64,000 nucleotides of DNA from Capitulum mitella (GCA_030062745.1 CP099840.1:33855101-33919100), one strand, 5' to 3'; shown: positions 46,101 through 58,261, numbered from the stretch's first letter. Notes: generated by a model not told the origin, from the sequence alone. Translations and numbers: made by a program.

Positions 46101-49100
46101 CGGGCATGCGATCCTGTCACAGGGAGCTGTCCACAGTCGTAGCCAAAGGAAGGCGAAGAGCACGCCCCCCAGGCCCATATTATCTTGTGAAAACCATTGC
46201 ATGTCGTCTTTCCGGCAGGGGTTTTCGTATGATATCACTTCACATTTGTCTCCGCTCTCCCCCTCCTTTCAAGAAAATTCTGGCTGCCCCCTGAAGCTGT
46301 CTCTTTCAGGCAGTCCACCAGGTCATGGGAACCTGCTACACCCAGACGGTTATTATGCTCCATTTTATTTTTTACGGTCACTTCAGGTGTTATGTTACCC
46401 ATCAGGAAGCCTTCCAGTCAGAGGTTAATGTCCTGGGCGCATCTACACAGTAAACTATGATGTGTTTATTCGTACCGGGAGCAACTGTACATAGGATTTT
46501 GTCACCATATTTGCTTTATATTGGTTTCGTAATGTTGCGGAATTTTCGTCTCAGTTTCAGCCGTGGTCGTTTGATAATTTGCATCTATATAACGGTGACT
46601 TCAGCCCTCCAAGAATCTATGATGGCCAAAAGAATCTATAATATCCAAAGAATCTATAATATTATATAGATATTATAATATAATATAATCCAAAGAATCT
46701 ATAATATCCAAACTACTTTTGGGTATCGTAGCACAGCAACGGGTGTAGTGTGTTAGAAAACTGATAATGATAATAATAACCCGCGCCCGACTGTGGGTCG
46801 CCGCCATGCGTGCTCGACTGGGGGAGGGTTGACCGTCCCCCATTAACACTCGAACGGTTGGTCGTACGATAAAAATAAGCACACCACTGGAAAGCTCATG
46901 ACGAGTAGAACTCGAAACTGGCCTCATGTCTAATCTTGGATAATATATAAACCATTTACGCCCTATATATGTTTTCTCATAGCCGATTGCATGAGACCGA
47001 GAAATGGCCTGAATCTCAAGGGCTGTGACTAACAAAGTCCAGATGAAGGCCGCAGCGGACCGGTAAAAGTCCGCAGATGCCGATACACGCCTAATTTCTC
47101 TGATTTCTTTCATATGTACACGGAAATGCTGGGTTAAAGACACGGTGATTTTCTCAACGCCGCAAGGCGGGCGCCGCTCGACGAATGCGGTATGAAATTA
47201 ACGGGAACTGATTTCGGCGTTCTTGCGTTTTCGCGAAATATGCCATTCTAAGTGTTGTCTCTTGGTCCTAGTGGGTCTTGGGATGATTCCCCATTCTTTA
47301 ATTTTGGAGAAACCCAGTGGTTATCAATCTACACAACTGATGGAGTTTTATTGGCGAAAGTCTGTTTGATCCCAAAAGAAGCAATTTTTTAAATTTTTTG
47401 AACTTTCTGGTATTAGTCGCAACTGTGAGGGCCATTTCTGTCAGTTTCAATCCGATCTGAGTCATTCATCGCCGATTTTGATGGCAGTGCATTTTGACTC
47501 ATAACAGTTATTCGTGACCTCACCTCAGGTCAGTGGCTGGAGGTCATTGAAACTTTGTCCATTGACGGAAACTGGACGTCTGTATCTCCAAACACTTAAA
47601 TTGTTTTAAAGAATTCCGCCAATTTTCGAGGAGAAAACGACAACTCATGTTGAAAACGGGTTTGACCTTGGGTCAATAACACGGACATTTCTGGAAAGTC
47701 CGAGATAGCGAATTTGTTGCATTCATCAAAATCTTTAACCCTGTGAAGAGCTTTAGTTTGATATCACGTTTTGTAAAAAAGATGCAGGGCACTAAACTTT
47801 TTTGGACCCATGTCCCGTTTGACCTGACCTAGGTCAGACACTTTACTTGACCTGAGGTGAAAAACTGGATACAAGGTATTTCGTGGCGCTATGTTTGTTC
47901 GTTCTGCCGCAATCTCGGAAAAACCTGGGGGAGGGGCGGTCAACCGCCACCCCCCAGTCGGGGGCGGGATAACTATAAATATCAAAGTGACTTGAACGAC
48001 CCACCAGTTCAGCAGCTTTTCTATAAAAACAGTCCGCAGTCCGGTATATGGGGCCTTGGTCCGCATTATCAAAGCGTGAATGCATTATGAGCCATAACTG
48101 TGAATTCCACCTGGTCCTTACCGTAAAAAGCGCTGGCATAGCCGAGAGGCCGATAAGCGATTAAGCAGGTATTCAGAGATTCGGCCGTCTTTAGCAACCG
48201 CTCCATTCTCCCGATGTCCGATCCAGCACCATTGTTTACGTCGCATTGTTATAGACTTCTGCCGACAGTTAGCCTTGAGTTCCCCTCTCCCGGTACCGCT
48301 GGGAGCCCGGGCGAGCGCCCGTCGCCTTGAACTGCCCTTAGTCGCCGGAACGATCATCGCCGTTAAGTGACGTCACGCCCGCCTGGGACGGGCGGTGAGT
48401 CAGAATCTCCGTTCGTCCATTTCCCTAATCCCACGCTCGGAACTCGCTCGCTCGGATCGAATAACTAAGGATCCATAAGCAGTCCACACTCAGCAAGCGG
48501 CCAACAGGCACCGCAGATTTCAGTCTTATGTTGTTCTGGAAAGGTACATGGACCGATGTTTTTTGTTTTTTACATGGACCGATGTTTTTTGACCGATGTG
48601 TGTAGGTTTAAAATATCTCTTCTCTGTCACTACATAGCAAGTGTCATGTCGACATTACTGGAGTAACTTCAGATTTTGCCTCGTCCGTGGTCTTTTCATA
48701 TTCATATCGAAGCATTCGAAACGCGTTTTTAAATGCAGTGCGGATAGGCATATCGGGTGTGCATAAAGTCCTGGCGGTTCCCACCGTCTTCATGGTTGCA
48801 ATTATATAACACGTAATATGTAAACGATTTTCCGCGTAAACTTAAATTATATTTTGTATGCTGATGATGCTGCATTTTTTAGAGTAATAATGTTCATAGG
48901 CGCGGGAGCCATGGGGCCAGGGGGCTTCAGCCCCCCCCCCTCAACTTTTTGAAAATTTTACATTGACCTTACGGACGTTGACTAGAAAGATTTGACCCAA
49001 AACGCTTCTCCCCCCAACCCAACTGAAGGAGGAGTTCCTGTGCCCCTGATAATGTTCAACATATGCAAATCGTCATTGATGATGAGCTTCCGAAAATTTG

Positions 49101-52100
49101 CAAATGCTTGCACACTAATAAACCTTCATTAAACAAAAGAAAAAATATCGCCAACTTTATAGTAATTCACAGAAAAACATAACATGAAATGTGGTACTGT
49201 GTGGAAGTAATATAAGGTTTGTTCACAAAACCAAATATTTAGGAAAGTACATAGATCGCATATTGTCCTGGAATTACCATATTAGTCATATGTGCGATAT
49301 TGTAAGTAAAAAGATAGGAATTCTCTAAAGCTCCAGATTTTTCCTCGACCAAAATTCAGTGTTTTTTCTGCACAGTGCATTTATATTACATATTTGAATT
49401 TCTGCTGTCTAATTTGGGACTAATACATTTGCCACATGTTTAAATAAAGTTGAGCTTCTTCAAAAAAGTGCAGTCAGAATCATCACTGGACATTATAGAC
49501 TGTCGCCATCTGAGCCATTATTCAAAAACCTTAATTTTCTTAGTCAAGGATTTGTTTGAACAGTTAGCCATTTCTCTTATGCACAGAACAATCAAAGGAA
49601 CTCTACCACTAGATATTAACCTATCCTTCACTCTAGCAAACCATTCTCGTAGAACTTCCAGACTCACTTGTCATCTGACTGAACCATTTACCTCAAAACT
49701 ATATAGAAACCGCACTGTTACATGGATTGCCCTTCGTCTTTGGAATTCAATTATAACGTCCAAATACCCTTTCATAAACAAAGTTCCTACTTCAACATAT
49801 AGCATAAAACACGAAGTAAAACAGTTCATCGTTGGTATCCATAAAAAACAAATGATGTACAATACCACACATCATATAGAATTTCTTCATTTCCATTTCT
49901 TATCTAGCTCCTAGTAGAAACGTTATGACATATGTGACGGACATCGCGCTTCATGACCACTCCTGTTTTGTTTATTGCACTTTGTAAAGACGCCAACCGG
50001 TGCAATGGATTCCACTACATATACCGATTTATCATGTCTCATTATCACCCCCAGTTAGCTGCTGGCTCTATGACCTCACCCGGCAACAGGCATTGAGCTT
50101 AGCCGGGTGTTGTCATGCGAGCCCTGCAATGTGCAACAGCTCGCTTTCGGCCAGGATGTGACCATGAATTTACCCTAATTCTTAGTTTACACTGATACGG
50201 GGAAGGTGCAATGGCCATCCAAATGCTGATTTTAACACTGGATACTTTACTTTTTCATCTGTGGCAGCTTCATTGACATAGCAGTGCCTGTAACACCTAA
50301 TGTGGCATTTTCTCCCGATCTGCATTTTTTCCTTTCCTAGCAGGGAGTGCCGCGACTCGCTAATTTTTAAGTTTTCGCATTAAAATGGTGTTAATGTATG
50401 GTGCTTTGCATCGCGGCAGTTCGTGGGTGAAAGCACTCGTGGTCATCCGTTCATGGGTGACGTTAAAAAAAAATAATAAAAATCCTGGCGATCCGCCTGA
50501 TGGCCTGACTGGGATTGCCTGATGAACTGGGTCCCGGCGACCAAGTTCCGGAGGTTGCGGACAGTTTGAGGCCGGCCAGACCTGAGGTCCTCTTCCAGAT
50601 TCTCTTCAGACCGCAGCTTGGCCTTGATTCGTTGGACGGTCCTCGCTCCCACGCCAATGTCCGTCGCCACTTGTGCATCCGTCTTCCCTGGTCCGGCCGA
50701 TCCCCGTAGGTAGTCAGCGACACGTTGTCCTTTCACTTGCTTTTGCATTACTGGACATGGAACTGAGGGGCTGCAGGCCTCTATTTAGCGTGGCAGGATC
50801 AGCAGGGTCAAGCCTCCGGCCCTTGGCAGCTTGCCAACCCATCAGTCTACGTAAACTCGATGAACATGAACCCGCCAGAACTTAATGCGCACCCTGTACA
50901 CGGTGAAGGCAAACAGCCAGAGACGAGGGAGTCCGTGAGCCGATACGACGGAGCGCCTCAGAAGCAGCCGATGGTCGGAACCCGAGGCCAGATCGTCTCT
51001 CAGTATGAACACATCTAATATGAACACATCTCAGTGTGGCCCGCTGCAGCCAGAGCCAGGCTGCTCCCCCTGCAGCACGTTGGGCAAGACTGCATTCAGA
51101 ATCGCTGTCAATTTGATGCGACTACCCGACACGACAGTGTGGGGTAATCTGGGGTAATTTTGTGCCCTGAGCCCGATCTCGCTGTCTGTTTTGGCACACA
51201 GTGTGCCAGTAGCTCGGAAGGGGCAAATTCCTCAATTTACCTTGGTCGGCAAATTTGTGTACGGGCGGATGCCGGTTCCGGAACTGCTAAACGTGGTTAT
51301 GAACAGGATATTGCTAAACTTAAGACGGCCAGGTGAAATACAGAAGGGACCACTAGTATTGCTGTAGTTGCAATGATGAGCACACAAATTACACATGGCC
51401 TAAGTAAGAGCAATTTTTGCCCCAAATGTAGGATTTTCTGTTTCACCGTTTTACTGCTTTACGGCAATGGGTATGCATAAACGACGGATGATTGGCAACA
51501 AATCGGTCCCGAATAGTAGTCCACATGTGAAAAGGTCCTTCAGATAGATCAATGACGTTTCCAAGGTTAAAGAGGTCACGGATGTATAAGTTGACCTATA
51601 GGTTGTCATACTAATTTTGGCATTGAATGTGATAAAGGACTATTTTAGGACCACTTGACCCAAATGGGTTGTTTTTAACTCTGGAAAATCGAGTTACGGT
51701 TCTTAAGCATAAGGTATGAACTGGCCTAAAAGGTCAACGGTTGACCTGACGGAATCGAGCTGGATACCGTCGGATTTCTTGGGCACACAGATATTGATTG
51801 CTTTTTGACCCGCGGCCCTAACTCAATTAGAGGCCAAATGGTGAGGGGATGACTACTACAACCCCCCCCCCCCACTCCCGTTATCGGTGCGCGTGAAAAT
51901 TCCTCTCGCCCGGCGAGGGTTAAGCTACGGACCTATGTTAAGGAATTCAGCAATCAGCTGTCGTCTCGATAACACCTCCATGCTGTTTAATGTCCTCAAA
52001 AAGTTTCCTACTCCACGTGATGCCGAGCGGCCAGTCTCATACCTCTACACGTGACTGCGAACTGACGAGACAAAGGACGAGAGGCGCTGAAGAGCATCAG

Positions 52101-55100
52101 AGGCACAGATGCTCCCTTTGTCACCCGACCTGGACGTGTCATATCGGTCTCTTTCTCGCTCTCCGTTAATCTGACATCTACCACCGCAGCGCGGCAGCAG
52201 CTGGCGGTCCGCGTTGCGGTCAGCTGGTACCGCACGACTCCCGCACATGACCGCTGAAACCGGAATTATGGATTTTATGCCAAAATGCGCAGCTTTGCCC
52301 TTGGGATCCATTATCTAAAGACATTGGGGAGTCGATATGTAAAAACATTAGGTGAGACTAGGTGGAACTCGCTGTATAACTCGACACTTCCCTCGGGTAG
52401 CTATTTTATAAATGTTCATCTCGCCCTCCTCACTGAACTGTGAAAAACAGGTCCGAAATTTCCCGTTCCATTTTTACCAGTGGTTGTTACCACAGGCAGC
52501 TGAGCCAAGCAAACCCATGCAATGGCTATTTTTATTGTAGAATAACCGAATCCGGACTAACAGCTTAACGAACGTGGCTCATTGACGGCGCGGCTCGCGT
52601 CGTCGTGCCGGACAGCGGCGCGTCGCGGTGATGCGCTGGCTGCGGTCGGCGAGCGGGGCATCCGTGCCGCAGGAGGCCAGGAGCTTGTGGGTGGGACCGA
52701 GCTGATAACCAGCCGCACCCCACCACGCCGAGAGGAAACCGGACGTGACGAAACGCGTATGCCTGGGTGATGACTGCAGTGTTCTTTCATAAAGTGATGC
52801 GGAAATCGGCAGAATGAGCAGGAAGTGCATTGCATTTTATTTTTTTTAATTTCTTGACAGCTTTGGTAGCGTGCAGTTCTAGTGAAAAAGCTCGATCTAA
52901 GGCAGTTCCAATATTCCGGTGTTCTTGGCGGTCGTCACATATATGACATTGTTGTAAACGAAGTTTCCTCAAATGGGGTTTACAAACCCATCCGGTGAAG
53001 GTGGATCTGAAATCACATAATGGCAGCCGAGGCCCAAACGAAAAGAGTTAGGAGTTAAAAGTGCACCTGCTCGAAGGATTATACCGTCGGTCTAGCAGAT
53101 TACCTCGCCGAGCATGTGGTCTACGTTCTCACGAGAGCTTCTCAGTTGAGAAAAAACACAGCCAGCAGGACAAGACTGATGATGAAATGGGCGATACACG
53201 TTTCGGGTGCATTTTCTTGTGCCATGACCTCGGCTACGCTGTGCAGTTTCTCCCACAAGTCCGTTTTTTAATCAGTCCCAACTCAAATTAATAAAAACCG
53301 TCCTGCATTGGATACTTCATTTCATGTTTAAAAGTAACAGCACGAGTCACAGGTCAGGAGACGTTACAGAAGGAACAGCACATATGATCAGGAGGTCATG
53401 ACTCCATACTTTTTGAAAGGACGTTTTAAGGACGAATAACACAACCATGTCAGTTAGTCGATCTCGTCTAGCCCCTGCAGCGGTAAGAACATCGTAACCC
53501 TGTCTGTAATGTCTTCGACGGTTTCGTAAGGACAAAATGCAGTTGATGGTAAAATGATCTCATTATTGAAATTGAATGTAGTCGTTAAAAAGGGGTGTTT
53601 TTCACATCATGCATTTGACATGCGATAGGAAATGACATGGAACAATGCATTTCAGTGACAGTCATTACATTTTCGAAGGCTCGAACGAGGTAGGCGTTAA
53701 TAGTGAAACTGAAAAGTTGCAGCGCAGTTGTAACCGCTATTCACGGGGTTTGCACTGGTTCTCAAAATTAACATTGACATCGAGATTGTGTCGTGCTGAG
53801 GTGATTTCCATGCTCGTTGCCTGATGGTGATCGATCCTGAACAAAGTGCCAGAAGTCACCTCATTGCTCGTGGTATTTTAAAGCGGGTAACTACCTGCAA
53901 ACGGTCTAAGAGCCTTGCGGTTGACGAATGACGAACTAAAGGAACCCACTGCTGACCGAACGAGGTGCCGATAAAGGCTTGCGGTTAAGACATGTCTTGG
54001 GAATGGTCAGCATCATCAGCGTCATCAGCAACAACGACATAAAGGAGGGATCCAGATCTAACTCATCGCACCTTGGAATGGGTTGAACAGGACGCGCTGT
54101 AACAACTGGCGGAATTTCGCATGATGCAATCCGCACGGACCTGTGGCCACTTACGATGAACACCACTGCGGCACCCTCACCTGTACTGTGGCCCAATCAT
54201 GCAGCTGCCCCGGGTGTAAATGGGCAACTCCACGTCCAGCGGGTAAAAGTAGAGGAACCACATAGGAATCAGCAGGCCTATGCCGATGCACGCCACTCCC
54301 AGGTACAAGAACCGCGCCGACTTGTTGGTGAGGACGTCCAACGTTTTGTCTGCAACAGAACCGAGAGTGTGAACGAACCACATCCGTCCGCTGGCAGTTC
54401 AGGTACTTTCCGCAAACATTACCGACGACTCCCAGTCGTTTTGCTGTTGACGGTAAGGTACGTTGAGTTCGTATTTGTTCTTAATTTAAATCAGGATTCT
54501 CGAGCAAACAGACGTGTGTCCAGGACGCTGCGGCCAGCGATCCCATTTTTTCTAAATGGGGTAGTTTTTCCAAGCTCGCTGTAGGGTTCAAATTTAACAC
54601 ACCACGCGCACCGACTATTCACATCCAGCGAGGCCATCCTGGATACAGCGGCCATGCCTTTACGCAACAACGATCATCGCTCACAGTTCACAGTCGACCC
54701 ATGGCTCTAAGCCAGGACCGACCCACGGCTTTAGCCAGGAGTCTGTTCATTTATTTTCTGTCCTTGAAATGTCAGTGACCTGCTTTTCTGAGAAAATGCA
54801 GCGATTTTCAGTCATTTACAGGAGTCGCAAATTTGTCACACAATCAAAATACGATATGGCAAATTTCCGCAAAATGCACAAATCCCTTTTGACGTGCTGA
54901 GATCTATAGCACTCCATGAGTTTACTACCTACTGTTGGTGTTGACCACCAGGGGCGCAGCCAGGATTCTCTTAAGCGACGGGGAGGGGGGGGCTCAGTGT
55001 GAACTGAAATCACACGAAAACCGCCTGCTGTAAAGGCGTTGTGCGATGGTTTTCACAAAAATGCGGGCTGCACCAGTGTTGACCACTGACCTTTCAGGCC

Positions 55101-55157
55101 CCTTTCCTGTTCGTCCACAAGTGCTTCATTGTCATCCCCGGAACCTTTCTTCGCCAT
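42715..55157 (-). CDS. Membrane-anchored glycosyl hydrolase family 31 homologue, probable pseudoenzyme (4 exons)
   Basis: Exons in transcript order: 55091-55157, 54181-54349, 43637-45848, 42715-43137. All GT/AG and phase-matched, 956 residues, normal for sucrase-isomaltase/acid alpha-glucosidase relatives. Order: acidic cytosolic tail (1-35), transmembrane segment (about 36-58), trefoil module with Cys 72, 82, 94, 99, 100, 114, then the GH31 N-domain, barrel and C-terminal beta domains. Family landmarks kept: PPLWSLGFHMCR (355-366) and LHNVYGR. Active-site landmarks lost: the nucleophile box reads DGVFLMRNAPAN, with Met519 and Ala522 where active members have Asp and Glu; the acid/base box has Gly611 for Asp; the DICG box reads YPVCG. 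It therefore probably does not cleave alpha-glucosides; a binding, scaffold or receptor role is inferred. The start ATG has a GTCGCCATGG context. Confidence 0.92.
43637..45848 (-). CDS. GH31 gene exon 3: trefoil remainder and GH31 core
   Basis: This single 2212-base exon, very GC-rich, carries the rest of the trefoil (CAMAGCCWYDQ), the N-terminal beta domain and the whole catalytic-type barrel. It ends at TTCAACCAG|GTACAC. Many N-glycosylation sequons (for example NVT, NSS, NRT, NGT) fit an extracellular position. The exon reads without stops or frameshifts, so loss of active-site residues is not explained by general decay. Confidence 0.93.
46780..47968. mobile_element. Complete piggyBac-like MITE, family A (1189 bp)
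   Basis: The inverted ends are CCCGCGCCCGACTG at the left and CAGTCGGGGGCGGG at the right, flanked by ATAA on both sides (46776-46779 and 47969-47972), a variant of the TTAA site. The right 650 bp match positions 1-667. It is non-coding and lies in the GH31 intron between exons 2 and 3. Confidence 0.75.
48545..48605. repeat. Short tandem duplication (about 26 bp)
   Basis: ACATGGACCGATGTTTTTTG occurs twice, followed by a third partial GACCGATGTG. Confidence 0.7.
48750..49965 (+). pseudogene. Decayed non-LTR retrotransposon reverse transcriptase (CR1/Jockey-like)
   Basis: Out-of-frame pieces of a LINE reverse transcriptase appear in order. There is a degenerate G-x-x-x-V-L-x-x-P block near 48758, YVNDFP near 48813, then the catalytic YADDAAFF at 48857-48880. 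After a nested insertion come TKYLGKYIDRILSWNYH (about 49230-49290) and the thumb/C-terminal part from about 49450, including LAISLMHRTIKGTLP and RTVTWIALRLWNS. Frameshifts and stops separate the pieces, so it is inactive. Assignment to a specific clade is uncertain. Confidence 0.7.
48897..49048. mobile_element. 152-bp non-autonomous insertion nested in the LINE
   Basis: The 10-bp direct repeat ATAATGTTCA flanks it exactly (48887-48896 and 49049-49058). It opens TAGGCGCGGGAGCCATGGGG, contains C- and G-runs, and ends GTGCCCCTG. It interrupts the reverse transcriptase right after the YADD box, so it is younger than the LINE. It resembles the GGCGYAGCCAGG fragments elsewhere here. Confidence 0.75.
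50443..50748 (-). pseudogene. Mariner/Tc1-type transposase N-terminal fragment
   Basis: About 101 open codons start MQKQVKGQRVADYL. They contain a helix-turn-helix (DAQVATDIGVGARTVQRIKA) followed by an RSGRPQTVR linker, the typical DNA-binding half of mariner-like transposases. Past NLVA the frame slips: the NPSQAIRRIAR text expected next lies in another frame. The catalytic half is missing. It lies in the GH31 intron. Confidence 0.65.
51840..51935. mobile_element. Possible right end of another TTAA-type element
   Basis: A C-run is followed by TCTCGCCCGGCGAGGG and then TTAA, with AGGTCA-rich text upstream from about 51560. This is the same architecture as the MITE right ends at 667 and 41815. 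I could not find the left end. Confidence 0.35.
52579..52762 (-). CDS. Candidate last exon of an unidentified gene, inside the GH31 intron
   Basis: After an acceptor-like TCATCACCCAG on the minus strand, a GC-rich open segment reads FVTSGFLSAWWGAAGYQLG, then THKLLASCGTDAPLADRS, and ends RREPRRQ at a TGA (52579-52581). Third-position GC is high, as in confirmed exons. No partner exon or known domain was found, so it could be chance or a repeat. Confidence 0.22.
54181..55157 (-). CDS. GH31 gene exons 1-2: cytosolic tail, membrane anchor and start of the trefoil
   Basis: Exon 1 (55091-55157) encodes MAKKGSGDDNEALVDEQERG and LK plus one base, ending at AAAG|GTCAGT. Exon 2 (54181-54349) starts after TTCTGTTGCAG. 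It supplies FLYLGVACIGIGLLIPMWFL as the membrane span and the first trefoil Cys (SCMIGPQYR). Its last two bases AG join G of exon 3 to make Arg79 just before FPC. The protein has no cleavable signal peptide, so type II topology with the hydrolase-like part outside is expected, as in sucrase-isomaltase. Confidence 0.87.
54949..55000 (+). mobile_element. Fragment of the dispersed GGCGYAGCCAGG-type repeat
   Basis: AGGGGCGCAGCCAGGATTCT is followed by a G run (GGGGAGGGGGGGGC), within the GH31 intron between exons 1 and 2. Confidence 0.45.
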
Positions 55158-58100
55158 GGCGACAGGTCTCCTCGGCAGGCCGGAGCCTCCGACCTCGCAG
55201 ACCTGCGGGGTGCGGCGGTCGCTCTCCTGTCTGTCCTGCTCGACTTCGGCAGCGCGCGCCGCCACGCTATCGTCCCCCTGGTGACGTCACTGATCCGATA
55301 CGGTGATCCTGTCCGCGTCAGATAGCCGGCGGACGACGCTGTTTGTCGCGTCGTGCGTTTTCCGACCGTGGGATGCGTCGCGGGCGCCAGGCAACAAACT
55401 CATCGCCGTCAGAACTCTGGACGATTTACGGGGGTCGGTCGGTTTGCCGTCGCGCTCTGCACCTCCACCGGCCGGGGTCGAGGGCCGATATCAGGCCCAG
55501 ATCCGCTGCGCTGCAACATCGAGTGGCCGTTACCTTGACAACTCCCCCGTAACTCTGTACCGCTCGGCCTCACTGACCGCGCCACTTTCCCCGACTGGTT
55601 CTCGGGGCCTCCTCGCTCGCCAGGCGCAGCTCATCTTCATCTGAGCTGACGTTTTCTTCTCGCATGACGGGGTCTGAGTGTGAATCTTGGCGCGACCGTG
55701 ATAATCGTGCGGTCTCCACTAAGCCTTTCGCTAACACCGCCCGGGAGACGTTGTTATACTGTACGATAATTTCTTTTTTAAGTGTCGTGTGGCGTTGAAA
55801 GGAATGATATGGACCAAGGTATGACAGCTGGATACTATTGCCCTCATGATTGCAATTACGGGGTGCCTTACACTGTGTGTAGCCCAGGTCAAACTGATGG
55901 TCGATCCTCACGACCACACGAGAGGTTCAACGAACGAGATAATATCCTCGCAAAGAGGCGGAAATGGTTTGCCCAGTGAAATGGTACGTGGTTCGAGCGG
56001 TCAACAGCAATGGCGACAACCGCAAAAACGCCCGGCAAGCCTTTAACAGGATTGTGAATGTATGTGAGTTATCGAGTTCTCGGAAAGCCCACTGGATGAT
56101 GGTGAACGGCATTCTTGGAGGTCTTCTTGGTAGTTGATGGCCTGCATGCCGTACAGTGTGGCTTGTGGCTCTTAGAAGAGCTGGGAATTACCGGACGTTT
56201 TGGCCATGGGCCCTCTTCAGTATATGCGCCACCGAGAAAATGAAACCTTTGGGTGGAGTGACTACCGGCTATGTCAGTGTTCATACTTTAAGAGTCGACA
56301 CTGTCATGGTTTAATTAACAGACATATCGGGAAAGGTATCATCGGCAAACATCAAGAGAAAAACTATCCGATTGTTTTTCTGACTACGACTGTCCGATTG
56401 TAAAGTCCGGTACCAGAAAGCATAGTTCACCGGCCAAAATTATAAGAAACTACTAAGATGACAGCGGAAACTAAAACGAGTGAGGTACTCATCTTTCCTG
56501 TGACTCGAGACTTCACTATCTGCCATCAAGGGGTCAAATTGGGCATGATTTGAAACAGAAAAATGGGCTCTCGTTTTTGTGTTGTCGGTATGTCTTTATA
56601 AGGATTTACAGGAGATGGGAGGACATCAAGGTCTTAGGACTCGCCCAGGGTTCAGGCAAAAATCCTCAAGTTCTGGAAGGATTTGGTAGGACATTGGCAA
56701 CTAACTTCATTTTTGTCCATCAAACGATTTGTTGATTAAATATTATTCGCATTTATTTTTCGGCCTTGTAAATAAGCGATAGTAATACCATGAGATTTTT
56801 AAACCATTTGTTTCCTCCTCCCATGATGATAGTCCTTCGATAATATGACGAAGGACCAGCCAACACAAGAGAACAAATGCACTTTTGTATCTTCTCTCTC
56901 TCTCTCTCGCTCACATGCACATAAACACACACAAACACACATAGCTTATAGCCTTTTTTCTTTCAGCAGTAGACTGTTTTATAAAGACAGAGCTGGTATA
57001 TAAAACACAGTGTAAATGAGGAACGTTTTCTTTGGTTTTTCGCATTGTGTTCGAAATTATATTTCACTTCTATTTTCTTTAGCATTTATCTTCTTTTGAA
57101 TTAAACTCAGTCCATACTGATGCACATTACTCCACGCCATCCAGGAGGTGTTACTAACTCGCTAGTTGTTTTGCACGAAATGCAATGGGCCAGGGGCGTA
57201 ACTTTGTATACCTTTGGTATGGAGCCGCTCATACCAAAGAAAATTATTGGTATGGTACTCCGTAACAATGTTTTAACCCATCCATATGTTTCCTTCTTTT
57301 ATAAAACCAAGTTCTGTAAATGCGTTACCAACGTCACATGTTAAGGTCCGACGAATCTCTTTTCCGTACCAGAATTTGGCCCTATTTTTCATCCATGCTA
57401 TACTCACATCTCTCGTTAACATTGGTGGTGGGAGTAGATATACAAAAAATAACAGTGATCATTGGTTCTACGGTGGTTCAACCCGAAGTGGTTCTTGAAG
57501 TAGGGTAGAAACCATACTATGTTACGTCACTGTGTCATCTGGGCATCGTTAAAGAAGACATGCTGAGCCATCTCAAAAAATTAATCGCCCAAAAACTGTT
57601 TGGATTTTACATTTTGCTTGACCAGTCATGTATGGCTGCAAATGCGGCTGGATGCGGTATGAATCCAAATGCTGCTCCAGCCTATTGTCTCAGCACGATG
57701 CCGACTTCAGCTATGCTGCCTAGGATCTGCATGCTTCGAAACATTTTCACTGCCACGTGGTCGCTAAAGCACTTCCACATGGCAACTGCCGACTGCCATG
57801 TGGTCATTGGTGGCCACTGGAATGCACGTGTCTCATTCTTGTTAACATCCGACCGTCGCAACTTTGGCGGCTTAATCACATATGACTGTCGTGTCCGAAT
57901 GGTTAGCAGCCATTGCTCAGTGTAATTTTTTGCAGCGTAATTCCTATTCCGGTGTTGTTTGCCAGTCAGTGCGGAGATATCCTGGTGTCGTGGAACATTC
58001 CAGGGAACGTTCAGCGGATTAATGGGAAAGGAAATCAGCGCGTTACTGGTTTACGTGACCGCAAGTCCGCAAGCCTGCGGATGTGTGCGTTGATCTGTCG

Positions 58101-58261
58101 TCATCCAGCAATCACCGCTCGACAGCTCCGTGCGCCCGGTCGCCCGTTCGGCTTCCGCCGTGATGCAAGCACTCGTCGTGATGACGAGGTTCAGCACGAC
58201 CGCGCACCCACTGCGATGCAGCGGCTCGGTGAGTTAGGCACCGGTCGTGTTCCGCCACTCA
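55158..58261. other. Intergenic between the GH31 and cuticle genes
   Basis: The first 500 bp are GC- and CpG-rich and probably hold the divergent 5' flank of the GH31 gene; no TATA box is evident. A CT/CA microsatellite lies near 56890-56940. The remainder has short open frames (for example 57560-57925, plus) without recognisable domains. Confidence 0.5.

Noticed and set aside
57560-57925. 121-codon plus-strand open frame
   Set aside because: No domain, weak codon bias and no splice context; treated as chance.
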